Shown here piece after piece: positions 49,418 to 58,287 of a DNA stretch of 64,000 nucleotides. Origin of the DNA: Amycolatopsis suaedae (lineage in GTDB: Bacteria > Actinomycetota > Actinomycetes > Mycobacteriales > Pseudonocardiaceae). Where the stretch lies: NCBI RefSeq assembly GCF_004214935.1, contig NZ_SFCC01000002.1, positions 310,001 through 374,000 of the forward strand. Reading direction: 5' to 3'. Position 1 is the first letter of the stretch. Each line of letters opens with the position of its first letter. A program made the position numbers and the translations under genes. The notes under the pieces were generated by a model, which was not told the DNA's origin, ran no database searches, and saw only the letters and a list, made by a program, of their open reading frames with translations.

Positions 49418-50446
49418 ATGCCCATCGCCACCCCCGAGGTCTACGCGGAGATGCTGGACCGGGCCAAGGCGAACGAGTTCGCTTACCCCGCCATCAACGT
49501 GACTTCCTCGGAAACCCTGAACGCGGCCATCCGGGGCTTTGCCGAGGCGGAGAGCGACGGGATCATCCAGTTCTCCACCGGCGGGTCGGAGTTCGCCTCG
49601 GGCCAGAAGGTCAAGGACATGGTGACCGGCGCGACGGCGCTGGCCGAGTTCGCGCACGTCGTGGCCGCCAAGTACCCGGTCAACGTCGCGCTGCACACCG
49701 ACCACTGCCCCAAGGACAAGCTGGACGGCTTCGTCCGCCCGCTGATCGACATCTCCACTGAGCGGGTCAAGCGCGGTGAGAACCCGCTGTTCCAGTCGCA
49801 CATGTGGGACGGCTCGGCCATCGACCTGGACGAGAACCTGGAGATCGCCGCGGAGCTGCTGCCGAAGGCCGCCGCCGCGAAGATCATCCTGGAGGTCGAG
49901 ATCGGCGTCGTCGGCGGCGAGGAGGACGGCGTCGCGCACGACATCAACGACAAGCTGTACACCGCCGAGGGCGACTTCGTGAAGACGATCGAGGTGCTCG
50001 GCTCGGGCGACAAGGGCCGCTACTTGCTCGCCGCGACGTTCGGCAACGTGCACGGCGTGTACAAGCCGGGCAACGTGAAGCTGCGCCCGGACGTGCTCAA
50101 GCGTGGCCAGCAGGTCGCCGCCGAGAAGCTCGGCCTGCCCGAGGGCTCCAAGCCGTTCGAGCTGGTGTTCCACGGTGGTTCCGGCTCGCTGCTGGAGGAG
50201 ATCCACGAGTCGCTGTCCTACGGCGTGGTGAAGATGAACGTCGACACCGACACCCAGTACGCGTTCTCGCGGCCGATCGCCGACCACTTCTTCAAGAACT
50301 ACGACGGCGTCCTGAAGATCGACGGCGAGGTCGGCAACAAGAAGGTCTACGACCCGCGTAGCTACCTCAAGGTCGCCGAGGGCGCGATGGCCGCCCGCGT
50401 CGTCGAGGCCGCCCAGAACCTGAAGTCGGCAGGCCAGAAGCTCTGA
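49418..50446 (+). CDS. fba: Class II fructose-bisphosphate aldolase
   Basis: Cleaves fructose-1,6-bisphosphate to the two triose phosphates in glycolysis and runs in reverse in gluconeogenesis. The 342-residue protein has zinc-ligand and active-site regions NVALHTDHCPKD, EVEIGVVGGEEDG, GNVHGVYKPGN and VFHGGSGS, plus NVDTDTQYAF for the phosphate. AGGAGG lies nine bases before ATG 49418. A possible -10 TAAGAT is at 49372-49377. A repeat-rich spacer follows the stop. Confidence 0.97.
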   Translation: MPIATPEVYAEMLDRAKANEFAYPAINVTSSETLNAAIRGFAEAESDGIIQFSTGGSEFASGQKVKDMVTGATALAEFAHVVAAKYPVNVALHTDHCPKDKLDGFVRPLIDISTERVKRGENPLFQSHMWDGSAIDLDENLEIAAELLPKAAAAKIILEVEIGVVGGEEDGVAHDINDKLYTAEGDFVKTIEVLGSGDKGRYLLAATFGNVHGVYKPGNVKLRPDVLKRGQQVAAEKLGLPEGSKPFELVFHGGSGSLLEEIHESLSYGVVKMNVDTDTQYAFSRPIADHFFKNYDGVLKIDGEVGNKKVYDPRSYLKVAEGAMAARVVEAAQNLKSAGQKL

Positions 50447-50909
50447 CCCGTCGCTCCCGGGCTGGGATGCGGGGCCGGATGCCGAGTGTCGTGTTCGGGA
50501 ACGCGAATGACGTGTTCAGGAACGTGAAACTCGTGCTCCGGCCCGTTAGGGCCGCGCGAGCGGCCCGTTCGGCCAGACGAGGACGGGGCCTGGGGCGCCC
50601 GATCTGGACCCGGCGTGCCAGGCAGTGGGACCAGTGGGCGGGAACGTGCGACTCGTGGGTCCGGAACGGTCGACTCGCGGGTCGGGAACGGAGGACTCGC
50701 GCGACCGGACCGGTCGCGCGAGTGATCGGCACCAGGTGAGAACCGGCGTCCACATGGTGAGTTCTGCGCTCACGCACGCGAGTTCTGCTTTCCGGAACGC
50801 GAGTTCTACGTTCCGGTACTTGCCGGGGCATGAGGCGCCGTGAGGGCCCCCTTCACGGCATCACCTCGGCCCTCAGCCGCAGGACTTTGCCGGGTCTGAC
50901 GCTGACCCG
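50447..50909. repeat. Repeat-rich convergent spacer (cluster 2)
   Basis: About 460 bases without a credible gene. It carries many short GGAACG/ACTCGCG units, an exact 32-base reverse-complement match (50673-50704) to cluster 1, an exact 32-base direct match (50757-50788) to cluster 3 at 59216-59247, and one 23-bp palindromic unit at 50837-50859. GACCGGACCGGTCGCGCG near 50703 is also dyad-rich. It lies between the ends of fba and a minus-strand membrane-protein gene. Confidence 0.85.
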
Positions 50910-52112
50910 TCAGACCACCGCGTCGGGCAGATGATGCGGCTGGGGGCGGCGGGAGTTCCACCAACGGGCCAGTGGCCCGCCCGCCGCCCACAGCAGCGCC
51001 ACCCCGGCCAGCACGACCGGCACGGTCCAGTAGGCGATCGGCGGCGCCGACGCGGTGTGCGCGTCGGGCAGCAGCCAGTCGCTGAACTGCGCCTGCGTCC
51101 ACAGCGCGCCGTAGCCGAACGCGGTGACCAGCAGCCCGCCCACGCCGGCCGTCAGCAGCGCGTGGCTCCGCCCGATCCGGAACGCCAGGTCCACCGCCAG
51201 CCCGACGAACAGCAGATAGAACGGCACCGTCGAGGTCGGGAACTCCGCGGCCAGCAGCAGCGGCCAGATCACGCCCCGGTAGCCGACGTACAGCGTGGCC
51301 ACCACGGTCGCCGCCCACGCCTTGCCGATGGTGTGCCTGGCCAGCGCCAGAATCAGCGCCATCACGCCGATGCCCCACACCGGGTACACCCACTCGGCGA
51401 TCGGCAGCGTGAAGTTCAGTACCGCCACCCGGTCCACCGGCCTGCCGATCTGCTCGGCGGCGAAGGACAGCAGCTCGTGCTCGGCCTCCGGCGTGCCGCG
51501 CTCCCAGGACAGCAGCCCGAGCACGCCGTACTCCTGCTGGCCGTTGGGGAAGAACGTGTTCTCCAGGAAGAACGCCCACAGCCCGGTCAGCACCAGCGCC
51601 CGCGTCCGGCCCGGCGTCGAGAACTTCAGCCAGCCGTCGATGACGCCGAGCAGCATGATGCCGGTGCCGATGTAGAGCATCATGTGCGACGGGCTCCACG
51701 CGGTGAGGTCGAGCCCGTTGATCCGGTGGTTGATGACGTCCAGCGGCGCGGCGATCAGGAACACCACGGTGCCGGTCTGCATCAGCCGGAGCGACCGCTT
51801 GTCGCAGCCGAGTCCGGTGTAGCTGTGGATCGAGACCAGCACCATGATGATCACCGTGCCGACGGTGTTGATCAGGTGCGGCGGCGCCAGGTCGTCCCGC
51901 AGCCACTGGAAGTGCCACGACATGTCCCACGACGAGCCGATCAGCTTGAACAGGAACGCCGTCAGCCACATGCCGTAGGCGAAGTTCAGCGCCCACGGCG
52001 CGGTCGGCTGTCCGGGTGCGCCACGTTTCCAGTACAGCTGGAAGAACAGCTTCGTCTTCGCGATCGGGCTGCGCGGGACGACGTCGGGATCTGCGGCTAC
52101 TGCCTTGGTCAC
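50910..52112 (-). CDS. Polytopic membrane protein of unknown function
   Basis: A 400-residue protein with about ten hydrophobic segments. Distinctive stretches are SWDMSWHFQWLRDDLAPPH, SPSHMMLYIGTGIMLLG and ENTFFPNGQQEYGVLG; His and Trp near membrane borders recall metal- or haem-containing membrane enzymes, but no known family is recognised. It stands alone between repeat cluster 2 and a divergent region. Confidence 0.82.
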   Translation of the reverse strand: MTKAVAADPDVVPRSPIAKTKLFFQLYWKRGAPGQPTAPWALNFAYGMWLTAFLFKLIGSSWDMSWHFQWLRDDLAPPHLINTVGTVIIMVLVSIHSYTGLGCDKRSLRLMQTGTVVFLIAAPLDVINHRINGLDLTAWSPSHMMLYIGTGIMLLGVIDGWLKFSTPGRTRALVLTGLWAFFLENTFFPNGQQEYGVLGLLSWERGTPEAEHELLSFAAEQIGRPVDRVAVLNFTLPIAEWVYPVWGIGVMALILALARHTIGKAWAATVVATLYVGYRGVIWPLLLAAEFPTSTVPFYLLFVGLAVDLAFRIGRSHALLTAGVGGLLVTAFGYGALWTQAQFSDWLLPDAHTASAPPIAYWTVPVVLAGVALLWAAGGPLARWWNSRRPQPHHLPDAVV

Positions 52113-52240
52113 CCGTCCATCATCGCCCTTCGGTGTGACACCCAGTAGGTCAGGTGGCCCGAAACATCCGAAAACCCGGGTTCACCCGTAGGGGTGGCGG
52201 GTTTGCGTGGCCGCCGGGCCCACGGGCATGGTGTCGGGCG

Positions 52241-52327
52241 ATGATGCCCAAACGACTCGTTGCCGCAGTGCTCGTCGCCGTCCTCGTCCTGGGTGCGGGC
52301 GGCGTCGTCACCAGCCTTTTCCTGTAA
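52241..52327 (+). CDS. Possible 28-residue membrane peptide
   Basis: A short frame from ATG 52241 to TAA 52325-52327 encodes a basic start (MMPKR) followed by one hydrophobic helix (LVAAVLVAVLVLGAGG), the classical layout of a small single-pass membrane protein. It ends 15 bases before the DUF3151 start. A second ATG at 52244 is an alternative. The ribosome site is weak. Confidence 0.45.
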   Translation: MMPKRLVAAVLVAVLVLGAGGVVTSLFL

Positions 52328-52342
52328 GTGCAGAATGGCGGC

Positions 52343-52753
52343 ATGACTTCCGCCAACCTGCTCGGACCCGACCCCACCCGCCTCCCCGAGCGCGCCGCCG
52401 CGCAGGCCGCGCTGGACGCGGGCACCGACCCGGCCGAGGTGGCCGCCGAGCACCCCGACTTCAGCGAGGCGTGGGCCGCGCTCGGTGAGAACGCGCTGGC
52501 CGACGGCCAGGTGGTGGCTGCCTACGCCTACGCCCGCACCGGCTACCACCGCGGCCTGGACCAGCTGCGCCGCGCCGGCTGGAAGGGGCACGGCCCGGTG
52601 CCCTGGGACCACCGGCCGAACCAGGGCTTCCTGCGTGCGCTGGCGGTGCTCGCGAAGGCAGCCGAGCGGATCGGGGAGACCGAGGAGTACGAGCGCTGCT
52701 CGACGTTCCTCACCGACTCCGACCCGGCGGCTGCTCATCTGCTGGAAAAGTAG
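52343..52753 (+). CDS. DUF3151 family protein
   Basis: A 136-residue actinobacterial protein recognised as DUF3151: NLLGPDPTRLPERAAA at the start, PDFSEAWAALGENAL, AYAYARTGYHRGLDQLRRAG and VPWDHRPNQGFLRALAVL. The helical pattern is TPR-like. Function unknown. ATG 52343 is used; GTG 52328 in frame is possible. Its end overlaps the convergent SDR gene by 44 bases. Confidence 0.88.
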   Translation: MTSANLLGPDPTRLPERAAAQAALDAGTDPAEVAAEHPDFSEAWAALGENALADGQVVAAYAYARTGYHRGLDQLRRAGWKGHGPVPWDHRPNQGFLRALAVLAKAAERIGETEEYERCSTFLTDSDPAAAHLLEK

Positions 52754-53459
52754 GTTCCGGTAGGACGGTGGTCAGCGCGCCGTCCACGGTGATGGTCTCG
52801 CCGGAGACGAACCTGGCCCGCTCGCTGAGCAGGAAGGCGATCACGTCGGCGATGTCCTGTGGCTGGGCCAGCTCGCCGAGCGGGTAGGTGCCGGCGAGGG
52901 CGTTCCTGACGTCCTCGTCGCGCCAGCGGTGCGCGTTGCGGGGCACCGCGACGAACCCCGGCCGGACCATGTTGCACCGGAGCCCGCGTGGGCCCAGCTC
53001 GACCGCGGCGGCCCGGCCGAGTGCCTCCAGCGCGGCCTTGGCCATGGCGTACGGCGCCTGCCCGGCCCAGGCGTAGCCCGCGTGGATCGAACTGACCAGC
53101 ACCGCGGCACACGGCCGTCCGCCCGCGCGGGCGAGCAGTCGCTGGAGCGGCGCCAACGCGGACACGGCGCCGATCTCCAGCACCCTGCGCAGGGCGTCCG
53201 GCGTCTGCTCCGACAGCCCGGCACGGTGCTCGGCGAGCAGGCAGTGCACGAGCCCGGTCACCGGGACGTCCAGTGCTTCGAACGCGGCGTCGCAGACCGC
53301 GGGGTCGGTGGCGTCGCCGCGGATCCACGGCACGGCGGCCAGGCCCGGCGGCGGCTCAGCGAGGTCCACGACCGCGACCTGCCGCCCCTGTTCCAGCAGC
53401 TCCACCACGACGGCCGAGCCGATGCCGCCCGCTCCGCCGAGCACGACCACACCACTCAC
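52710..53459 (-). CDS. Short-chain dehydrogenase of the sugar-acid operon
   Basis: A 249-residue SDR: GGAGGIGSAVVVELLEQG for nucleotide binding, LVSSIHAGYAWAG with the catalytic Ser, YAMAK with Tyr and Lys, and a C-terminal SGETITVDGAL. The usual NNAG is replaced by VHCLLAEH, a deviation at the substrate end. GTG 53459 overlaps the enolase-family stop. As last gene of the MFS/ROK/enolase operon it probably acts on the same carbohydrate. Confidence 0.88.
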   Translation of the reverse strand: MSGVVVLGGAGGIGSAVVVELLEQGRQVAVVDLAEPPPGLAAVPWIRGDATDPAVCDAAFEALDVPVTGLVHCLLAEHRAGLSEQTPDALRRVLEIGAVSALAPLQRLLARAGGRPCAAVLVSSIHAGYAWAGQAPYAMAKAALEALGRAAAVELGPRGLRCNMVRPGFVAVPRNAHRWRDEDVRNALAGTYPLGELAQPQDIADVIAFLLSERARFVSGETITVDGALTTVLPEPTFPADEQPPGRSR

Positions 53460-54448
53460 GAGCCGACCCTTTCCCAGACCGCCGAGGGCGCCAGCCCGAT
53501 CCCGCACGGCTCGGAAACGACCGAGCCACGGCGGTCACCGGACTCGCCGAACATGACCTCCAGCGTGCCCGCTCCCAGAGCGGAGAGCACGTGTGTACTG
53601 GTCGCGGTCGCCACCGGGCCGGTCGGGTTGTGCAACGACACCGCGGCGCCGAGGTCGTACAGGCGCCTGGTCAGTTCCAGGGTGCGCCGGGCGCCACCAG
53701 CGTGTTTGACGTCGGGCAGCACCACGTCCAGTGCGCCGGCGACGACCGCGGGACGTGCCTCGGCGAGGTCGGCGATCAGTTCACCACCCGCCAGCGAGCA
53801 CTCGGCCGCGCGCTTGATCGCCAGCAGGTCGTCGATCGCGTCGATCGGGGCGACGTCCTCCAGCCAGGCCAGCTCGAGCGCACGGAGCTTCGGCGCGATC
53901 CGCAGCAGTTCGTCCCGCCGCAGGACCTGGTGCACGTCGACCATGACGCCCGTGTCGGGCCCCACCGCCGTCCGGACGGCCTCCACCCGGGCCAGCCCCT
54001 CCTCGGCCCGGTGACGGCCGTCGAGGCCGTCGAACGGCGCCAGCTTCACCGCGGTGTAGCCCGCGGCGACCGCGGCCTTCGCCTTGACGGCGAACCCGTC
54101 CGGGGTCCGCTCGGTGGTGCCCCGGTTGATGTTGGCGTACGCCGGAACGTCCGCCTCGGTGCCGCCGAGCCACCGCGCCAGCGGCAGGCCGGCTCGCCGG
54201 GCGGTCAGGTCCTCCCACGCGGCGATCAGACCGCTGGCGACGGTGCGGGACGCCAGGTCGCCACCGGCGGCCATCGCCCACTGCCAGGCTTCGTCAGGGC
54301 CCGGGACGCGGCGCAGCAGCGCGGCGGCCGTGCCGGCGTCGCAGGCGTCGGAGCACTCGCCGTAGCCGGTGAACCCGTCCTCGGCGACCTCGATGATCAG
54401 CCATTCGGACCGCTGGTTGAGCCGGAGCCGGTGCAGCACCGGGGTCAT
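53456..54448 (-). CDS. Enolase-superfamily enzyme (mandelate racemase/MLE group)
   Basis: A 330-residue TIM-barrel enzyme. Visible residues: Lys in AVKLAPFDG, metal ligands in VMVDVHQVL and ELAWLEDVAP, GGELIADL, PDVKHAGG, and HNPTGPVATATSTH near the end, a form seen in sugar-acid dehydratases. It would abstract a proton alpha to a carboxylate and eliminate water or epimerise. The exact substrate is unknown; context (sugar-type MFS, ROK regulator, SDR) suggests an aldonic or uronic acid. Start and stop overlap the neighbours. Confidence 0.88.
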   Translation of the reverse strand: MTPVLHRLRLNQRSEWLIIEVAEDGFTGYGECSDACDAGTAAALLRRVPGPDEAWQWAMAAGGDLASRTVASGLIAAWEDLTARRAGLPLARWLGGTEADVPAYANINRGTTERTPDGFAVKAKAAVAAGYTAVKLAPFDGLDGRHRAEEGLARVEAVRTAVGPDTGVMVDVHQVLRRDELLRIAPKLRALELAWLEDVAPIDAIDDLLAIKRAAECSLAGGELIADLAEARPAVVAGALDVVLPDVKHAGGARRTLELTRRLYDLGAAVSLHNPTGPVATATSTHVLSALGAGTLEVMFGESGDRRGSVVSEPCGIGLAPSAVWERVGS

Positions 54449-55545
54449 GCCGCGACCCCGGTGGCGAGGAAACCACGCACGACCAGTCCCGCTGCCGCCA
54501 TGACCAGCGAGTCGGGACCCGACCTCGGCCGGACCAGCGCCTCCGGCGGGACCGCCTCGGCACGATCGCGGACCGCGTCGAGCCAGTGGTCCGACGGCGC
54601 GCCGCTGCCGCCGAGGAGGATCAGGCCTGCCCCGGTCAGGTCGTGCAGGGTGTCGGCCAGCAGGGCGACCTGGGTGCTGCGTGCCTCGAGCAGCCTCGTC
54701 GCTGCCGGGTCGGCGTCGTCCGCCAGGCGCAGCAGGTCCGGCAGGGATGTCACCGTGAGCCCGGCGGACCGGGCCGCGGCGAGCAGCGCCCGGTCCGTCC
54801 CGCACTCGCCGAAACGCGCGTGACCGCCGGTCAGCCCGGGCACCAGGATGCGCCCGACGGTCCCCTGGACGATGGTGTCCGAGGCCGTCGCGACGAACCC
54901 CATCTCGGCGACGTTGCCGACGAACAGGTACAGCACGCTGTGCTCGGCCGGCGCCGCCCCGAAGGTCAGTTCGGCGCCTAGGTGAGCACGCACGTTGCTG
55001 TCCACCACGACGTCCAGGCCGGTCCCCGCGCGGAGCGGCGTGGCGACGTCGACGCCGGTCCAGCCGAGGGCGTCGTGGCGCACGACCCGTCCCGCCGCCC
55101 GATCCACCTCGCCGCCGGTGATCACGCCGACGCCGAGTACCGGACCGGGCGCCGACGCGGCCGTCGTGGCGGCCAGTTCGGCGGCCCGGCGCAGGGTGGC
55201 GGCCGCGTCCGAGGGATCGCGTTCCTCGGCGTACCGCTCGACACAGCGGCCGGCCAGGTCGGTCAGCCCGACGGTGGTGCGTTCGAGGCCGAGGTGCACG
55301 CCGACCGCGTGCCTGCTCGACGGGTTCAGCTCCACCGGCACCCTGGGGCGGCCGATCCGGCCGGGCTGCTCGGTGAGCTCGCGGACGATGCCCGCGGTCA
55401 GCAGCGGCTCGATGATCCGGCCGACGCTGCCGTGGTTGAGTGCGAGTGCCTTGGCGATGTCGCTCCGCGCCACCGGGCCCCGCCGCGCGAGCAACTGCAG
55501 CACGGCCGCTGTGTTGGCCTGCCGGGCCTGACGCGGCTGCGTCAT
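54445..55545 (-). CDS. ROK family transcriptional regulator
   Basis: A 366-residue regulator with an N-terminal winged helix (GPVARSDIAKALALNHGSVG) followed by a ROK domain (VGVHLGLERTTVGLTDLAG; VVVDSNVRAHLGAE). The zinc motif of sugar kinases (CxCGxxGCxE) is degenerate: GECGTDRALL, so it is unlikely to be an active kinase. It probably senses the transported carbohydrate and controls this operon through the dyad at 56903-56917. Confidence 0.9.
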   Translation of the reverse strand: MTQPRQARQANTAAVLQLLARRGPVARSDIAKALALNHGSVGRIIEPLLTAGIVRELTEQPGRIGRPRVPVELNPSSRHAVGVHLGLERTTVGLTDLAGRCVERYAEERDPSDAAATLRRAAELAATTAASAPGPVLGVGVITGGEVDRAAGRVVRHDALGWTGVDVATPLRAGTGLDVVVDSNVRAHLGAELTFGAAPAEHSVLYLFVGNVAEMGFVATASDTIVQGTVGRILVPGLTGGHARFGECGTDRALLAAARSAGLTVTSLPDLLRLADDADPAATRLLEARSTQVALLADTLHDLTGAGLILLGGSGAPSDHWLDAVRDRAEAVPPEALVRPRSGPDSLVMAAAGLVVRGFLATGVAA

Positions 55546-56888
55546 GTCTTCACCGCCGTTCCGGACTCGACGCCGTTGACTTCCTCCAGTTCGACGCCGG
55601 TGGTGGCCAGCCACGGCGACGCCGCGACCAGCACCGCGCACACCACGAACGCACCGGCGTACCACGCTACGACCTGGATCCCGTACTGCTGCGCCAGCAT
55701 GGGGGCCAGGAACACGTTGAGCGCGATGGCCAGCCGGGTCACGCACTGGGCGATGCCGGACCCCAGCCCGCGCAGCGCCGTCGGGAACGCCTCGCTGCTC
55801 CACACCCAGCTCAGCACGCCCGGACCGAACCAGGTCAGCGTGGCGTACAACGCCCAGAAGATCACCAGGCCGGTACCGGAACGCTCGCCGAAGAAGGCGA
55901 TGCCGAGCCCGGCGACGAACACGCCGAGACAGGTCCACACGCCGAGCCAGCGGCGGTTCACCCGGTCGATGACCTGCGCGCCCACCCACACCGCGATGAT
56001 CCCCAGCACGAAGCCGAGCAGGGAGAAGTACAGCGTGTTGGACACGCCGATGCCGGTGCTGCTGACGATCAGCGGGCCGGAGACCGTCGCCACCGCCCCG
56101 CCGAAGGCCTGGATCGCGAAGAACGCCGTCACGGTCGCCAGCCGCCGCCACGCACCACCGGCCAGCAGAGCCCGGTAGCTCCGCTTCTCGACGACGGTGT
56201 GCCTCGGCGGTTCCAGCCCGAGCGCGTCGTGGACCCGCTGTGCCTCCTCCACCCGGCCGTGTGCACGCAGCCAGCGCGGCGACTCCGGCAGGAACTGCCT
56301 GGCCACCAGCACCGCGGCCGCGGGGATGGCGGCGATGCCGAACAGCCACCGCCAGGTCTCGTCACCGAACAACGGATCGAGGGCCAGCGCGAGCAGTACC
56401 GACACGATGGCGCCACCGAGCCACATCAGGTTGGGCAGGCTCCCGGCGACGCGGCCGCGGCGGGCCGTCGGGGCGATCTCGGTGAGGAACGCGTGCGACG
56501 TCGGGATGTCCATGCCCACCGCGACGCCGAGCACGAACCTGGCGGCCACCAGCTGCCAGACCTCCTGCACGAACGCCGCGGCGATGGAGGCCACCACGAA
56601 GAACGCCAGGTTGATCATGAAGATCAGCCGGCGACCGAACCGGTCGGACAGATCACCGAAGACCAGCAGGCCGACCGCGGTACCCACGAACGCGGCGGCG
56701 GTGACCAGGCCCACCTCGGTGACGGAGAGATCGAAGTACGGCCGGAGGAACAGCATCGCGGCCCCGATGACCAGCAGGTCGTAGCCGTCGATGAACTCCC
56801 CGAAGGCGACCAGCCTGCCGGTCCAGTTACGGACGAACCGCGCCCGTCCCGGGGAGATCGGGGTGGACTTCGCTACGGCGGACACCAT
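55542..56888 (-). CDS. MFS transporter, sugar-porter type
   Basis: A 448-residue 12-helix importer. GEFIDGYDLLVIGAAM at the start, DLSDRFGRRLIFM (motif A), PESPRWLRAHGR between the halves and QVIDRVNRRWLGV are typical of the sugar porter/aromatic-acid group. First gene of a four-gene operon with four-base overlaps (MFS, ROK, enolase-family, SDR). AAGGGGG precedes ATG 56888, and a perfect dyad lies upstream. Confidence 0.92.
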   Translation of the reverse strand: MVSAVAKSTPISPGRARFVRNWTGRLVAFGEFIDGYDLLVIGAAMLFLRPYFDLSVTEVGLVTAAAFVGTAVGLLVFGDLSDRFGRRLIFMINLAFFVVASIAAAFVQEVWQLVAARFVLGVAVGMDIPTSHAFLTEIAPTARRGRVAGSLPNLMWLGGAIVSVLLALALDPLFGDETWRWLFGIAAIPAAAVLVARQFLPESPRWLRAHGRVEEAQRVHDALGLEPPRHTVVEKRSYRALLAGGAWRRLATVTAFFAIQAFGGAVATVSGPLIVSSTGIGVSNTLYFSLLGFVLGIIAVWVGAQVIDRVNRRWLGVWTCLGVFVAGLGIAFFGERSGTGLVIFWALYATLTWFGPGVLSWVWSSEAFPTALRGLGSGIAQCVTRLAIALNVFLAPMLAQQYGIQVVAWYAGAFVVCAVLVAASPWLATTGVELEEVNGVESGTAVKT

Positions 56889-56902
56889 TGGGAACCCCCT
56901 TA

Positions 56903-56917
56903 TGTGCGACGCGCACA
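56903..56917. promoter_or_regulatory. Dyad upstream of MFS/ROK operon
   Basis: TGTGCG-ACG-CGCACA is a perfect 6-3-6 inverted repeat 15 bases from the MFS start, placed to block initiation. The ROK protein of the operon is the likely ligand-responsive binder. Confidence 0.7.
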
Positions 56918-56949
56918 AAACTACACCCGATTGGGTCCCGAACGCCAGA

Positions 56950-56979
56950 AGGGCCGCCTCCCCGAGGGGAAGCGGCCCT
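56950..56979 (-). terminator. Hairpin downstream of lipase gene
   Basis: AGGGCCGC at 56950-56957 and TCCCC pair with GGGGA and GCGGCCCT (to 56979), giving a 13-bp stem with one mismatch and a two-base loop. It ends 14 bases from the lipase stop and probably terminates that minus-strand transcript before the MFS promoter. Confidence 0.7.
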
Positions 56980-56992
56980 GTGTTGCCTGGGG

Positions 56993-58216
56993 CTAGAAGC
57001 GTCCGCAGTTGTTCGGGGCCGGCAGCCCGGCGAACCGGCCCTCCAGCCAGGCGAACGCCTCGGGATAGGCGCGGATGGCCCCGCCGACGTGGCTGGGCAC
57101 CAACGAGGCGCTGAACTGCACCTTGGTTCCCGCGTCGCACCAGTCGACCGCGGCCTCGCGGCCCTGGGCGAACGGCACGATGTCGTCGAGCCTGCTGTGC
57201 ACGACCAGCACCGGCGCGCCGGGCTCGCGGTCGCCGATGCGCTGCTCCGCGACGCGGCTGCGGTACGGCTCCTCGTCGAGGTACGCGGTCAGCGGCCTGC
57301 CGTCCTTGGTGAGGTCGACGGAGCGGGTGAACGCGTGCGCGGCGATGGCGTCCACCGTGCACTGGTTCTTGACCTGTTCGAACAGCCGCTTGCCGCGCTC
57401 GTTGAGCACGCTCGGGATGTCCAGCTCCGGGTACGCCTCGTTCAGGCTCACCAGCGCGAAGCCGAGGAAGCCCGCGGCGTAGTGGCCGTCGAGCACCTTG
57501 GCGACCTCGGCGAGGTCGGCGGGAATGGCGCCGGCGTAGGCGCCCTTGAGGTCGAGTTCCGGCGCGTAGCTGGGCTGCAGTTCGGCGGCGGACGCCGAGG
57601 CGGCGCCGCCCTGCGAGTAGCCGGCGATGCCGACCGGGCCGTCGTCCGGCAGGCCGGCCTCGGGCAGACGCTGGGCCGCCCGGATGGCGTCGAGGACGGC
57701 GTGGCCCTGCGACTCGCGGTTGACGTAGGTGTGCACGCCCGGCGTGCCGAGGCCCTCGTAGTCGGTGATCACGACGGCGAAGCCACGCAGGAGCAGGCCG
57801 GAGAGGAACGGGCCCTCGTATTCGAGGCCCGCGGCCATCGCGCGGCTCGGGGCGCAGTGGTCGCCGACGCCCTGGGTACCCGCCGCGTAGGAGATCAGCG
57901 GACGCTCGCCCTTGCCGATCCACGGGGTGTTCGGGGTCAGTACGGTTCCGGTCACCGCGATCGGCTTGCCGTGCGTGTCGGTGCTGCGGTACATGATCCG
58001 CTGCACCTTCGCCGGTGCGCGAAGCAGTTTGGCCGGGTCGAGGAAGAAGTCCGCGGGCTCGTGCCGGATGACGTCGCCGTTGCGACCGGGCGGCAGCGGG
58101 GAGGGCGGATCGTAGAAGGAGGTGTCAGCGGAGGCCGGCGTGCCGGCCGTCAGCAGGGCGGTGGCGGCGGCAACGACGAAACCGACGACGAGACCGCGAC
58201 GAGTGGACCGGCTCAT
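56993..58216 (-). CDS. Secreted lipase (LIP family)
   Basis: A 407-residue secreted alpha/beta hydrolase of the secretory-lipase (LIP) family. A Sec signal peptide with twin Arg-like start (MSRSTRRG) ends near ASA-DT (about residue 30). The nucleophile is Ser in GYSQGGAA; the C-terminal VVHSRLDDIVPF carries the Asp and PSHVGG the His. GAGAGACAGG precedes ATG 58216. It is divergent from a TetR gene with a perfect dyad between. Confidence 0.92.
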   Translation of the reverse strand: MSRSTRRGLVVGFVVAAATALLTAGTPASADTSFYDPPSPLPPGRNGDVIRHEPADFFLDPAKLLRAPAKVQRIMYRSTDTHGKPIAVTGTVLTPNTPWIGKGERPLISYAAGTQGVGDHCAPSRAMAAGLEYEGPFLSGLLLRGFAVVITDYEGLGTPGVHTYVNRESQGHAVLDAIRAAQRLPEAGLPDDGPVGIAGYSQGGAASASAAELQPSYAPELDLKGAYAGAIPADLAEVAKVLDGHYAAGFLGFALVSLNEAYPELDIPSVLNERGKRLFEQVKNQCTVDAIAAHAFTRSVDLTKDGRPLTAYLDEEPYRSRVAEQRIGDREPGAPVLVVHSRLDDIVPFAQGREAAVDWCDAGTKVQFSASLVPSHVGGAIRAYPEAFAWLEGRFAGLPAPNNCGRF

Positions 58217-58241
58217 CCTGTCTCTCCATTGAGTCGAGGAT

Positions 58242-58263
58242 TTTCCGACGGAAGTGTCGGAAA
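58242..58263. promoter_or_regulatory. TetR operator between lipase and tetR-type gene
   Basis: TTTCCGAC, six bases, GTCGGAAA: a perfect 8-6-8 inverted repeat, 26 bases from the lipase start and 24 from the regulator start. Confidence 0.75.
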
Positions 58264-58287
58264 GTATGTTGAAGTGAGGTGAACCCG

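Noticed and set aside
50467..50843. Short open frames in repeat cluster 2
   Set aside because: Arg/Gly/Thr-rich translations of the repeats, present in several frames and on both strands; no ribosome site.
54445..55545. ROK protein as a glucokinase
   Set aside because: It has an N-terminal winged helix and the zinc motif of sugar kinases is degraded, so a regulator is the better reading.
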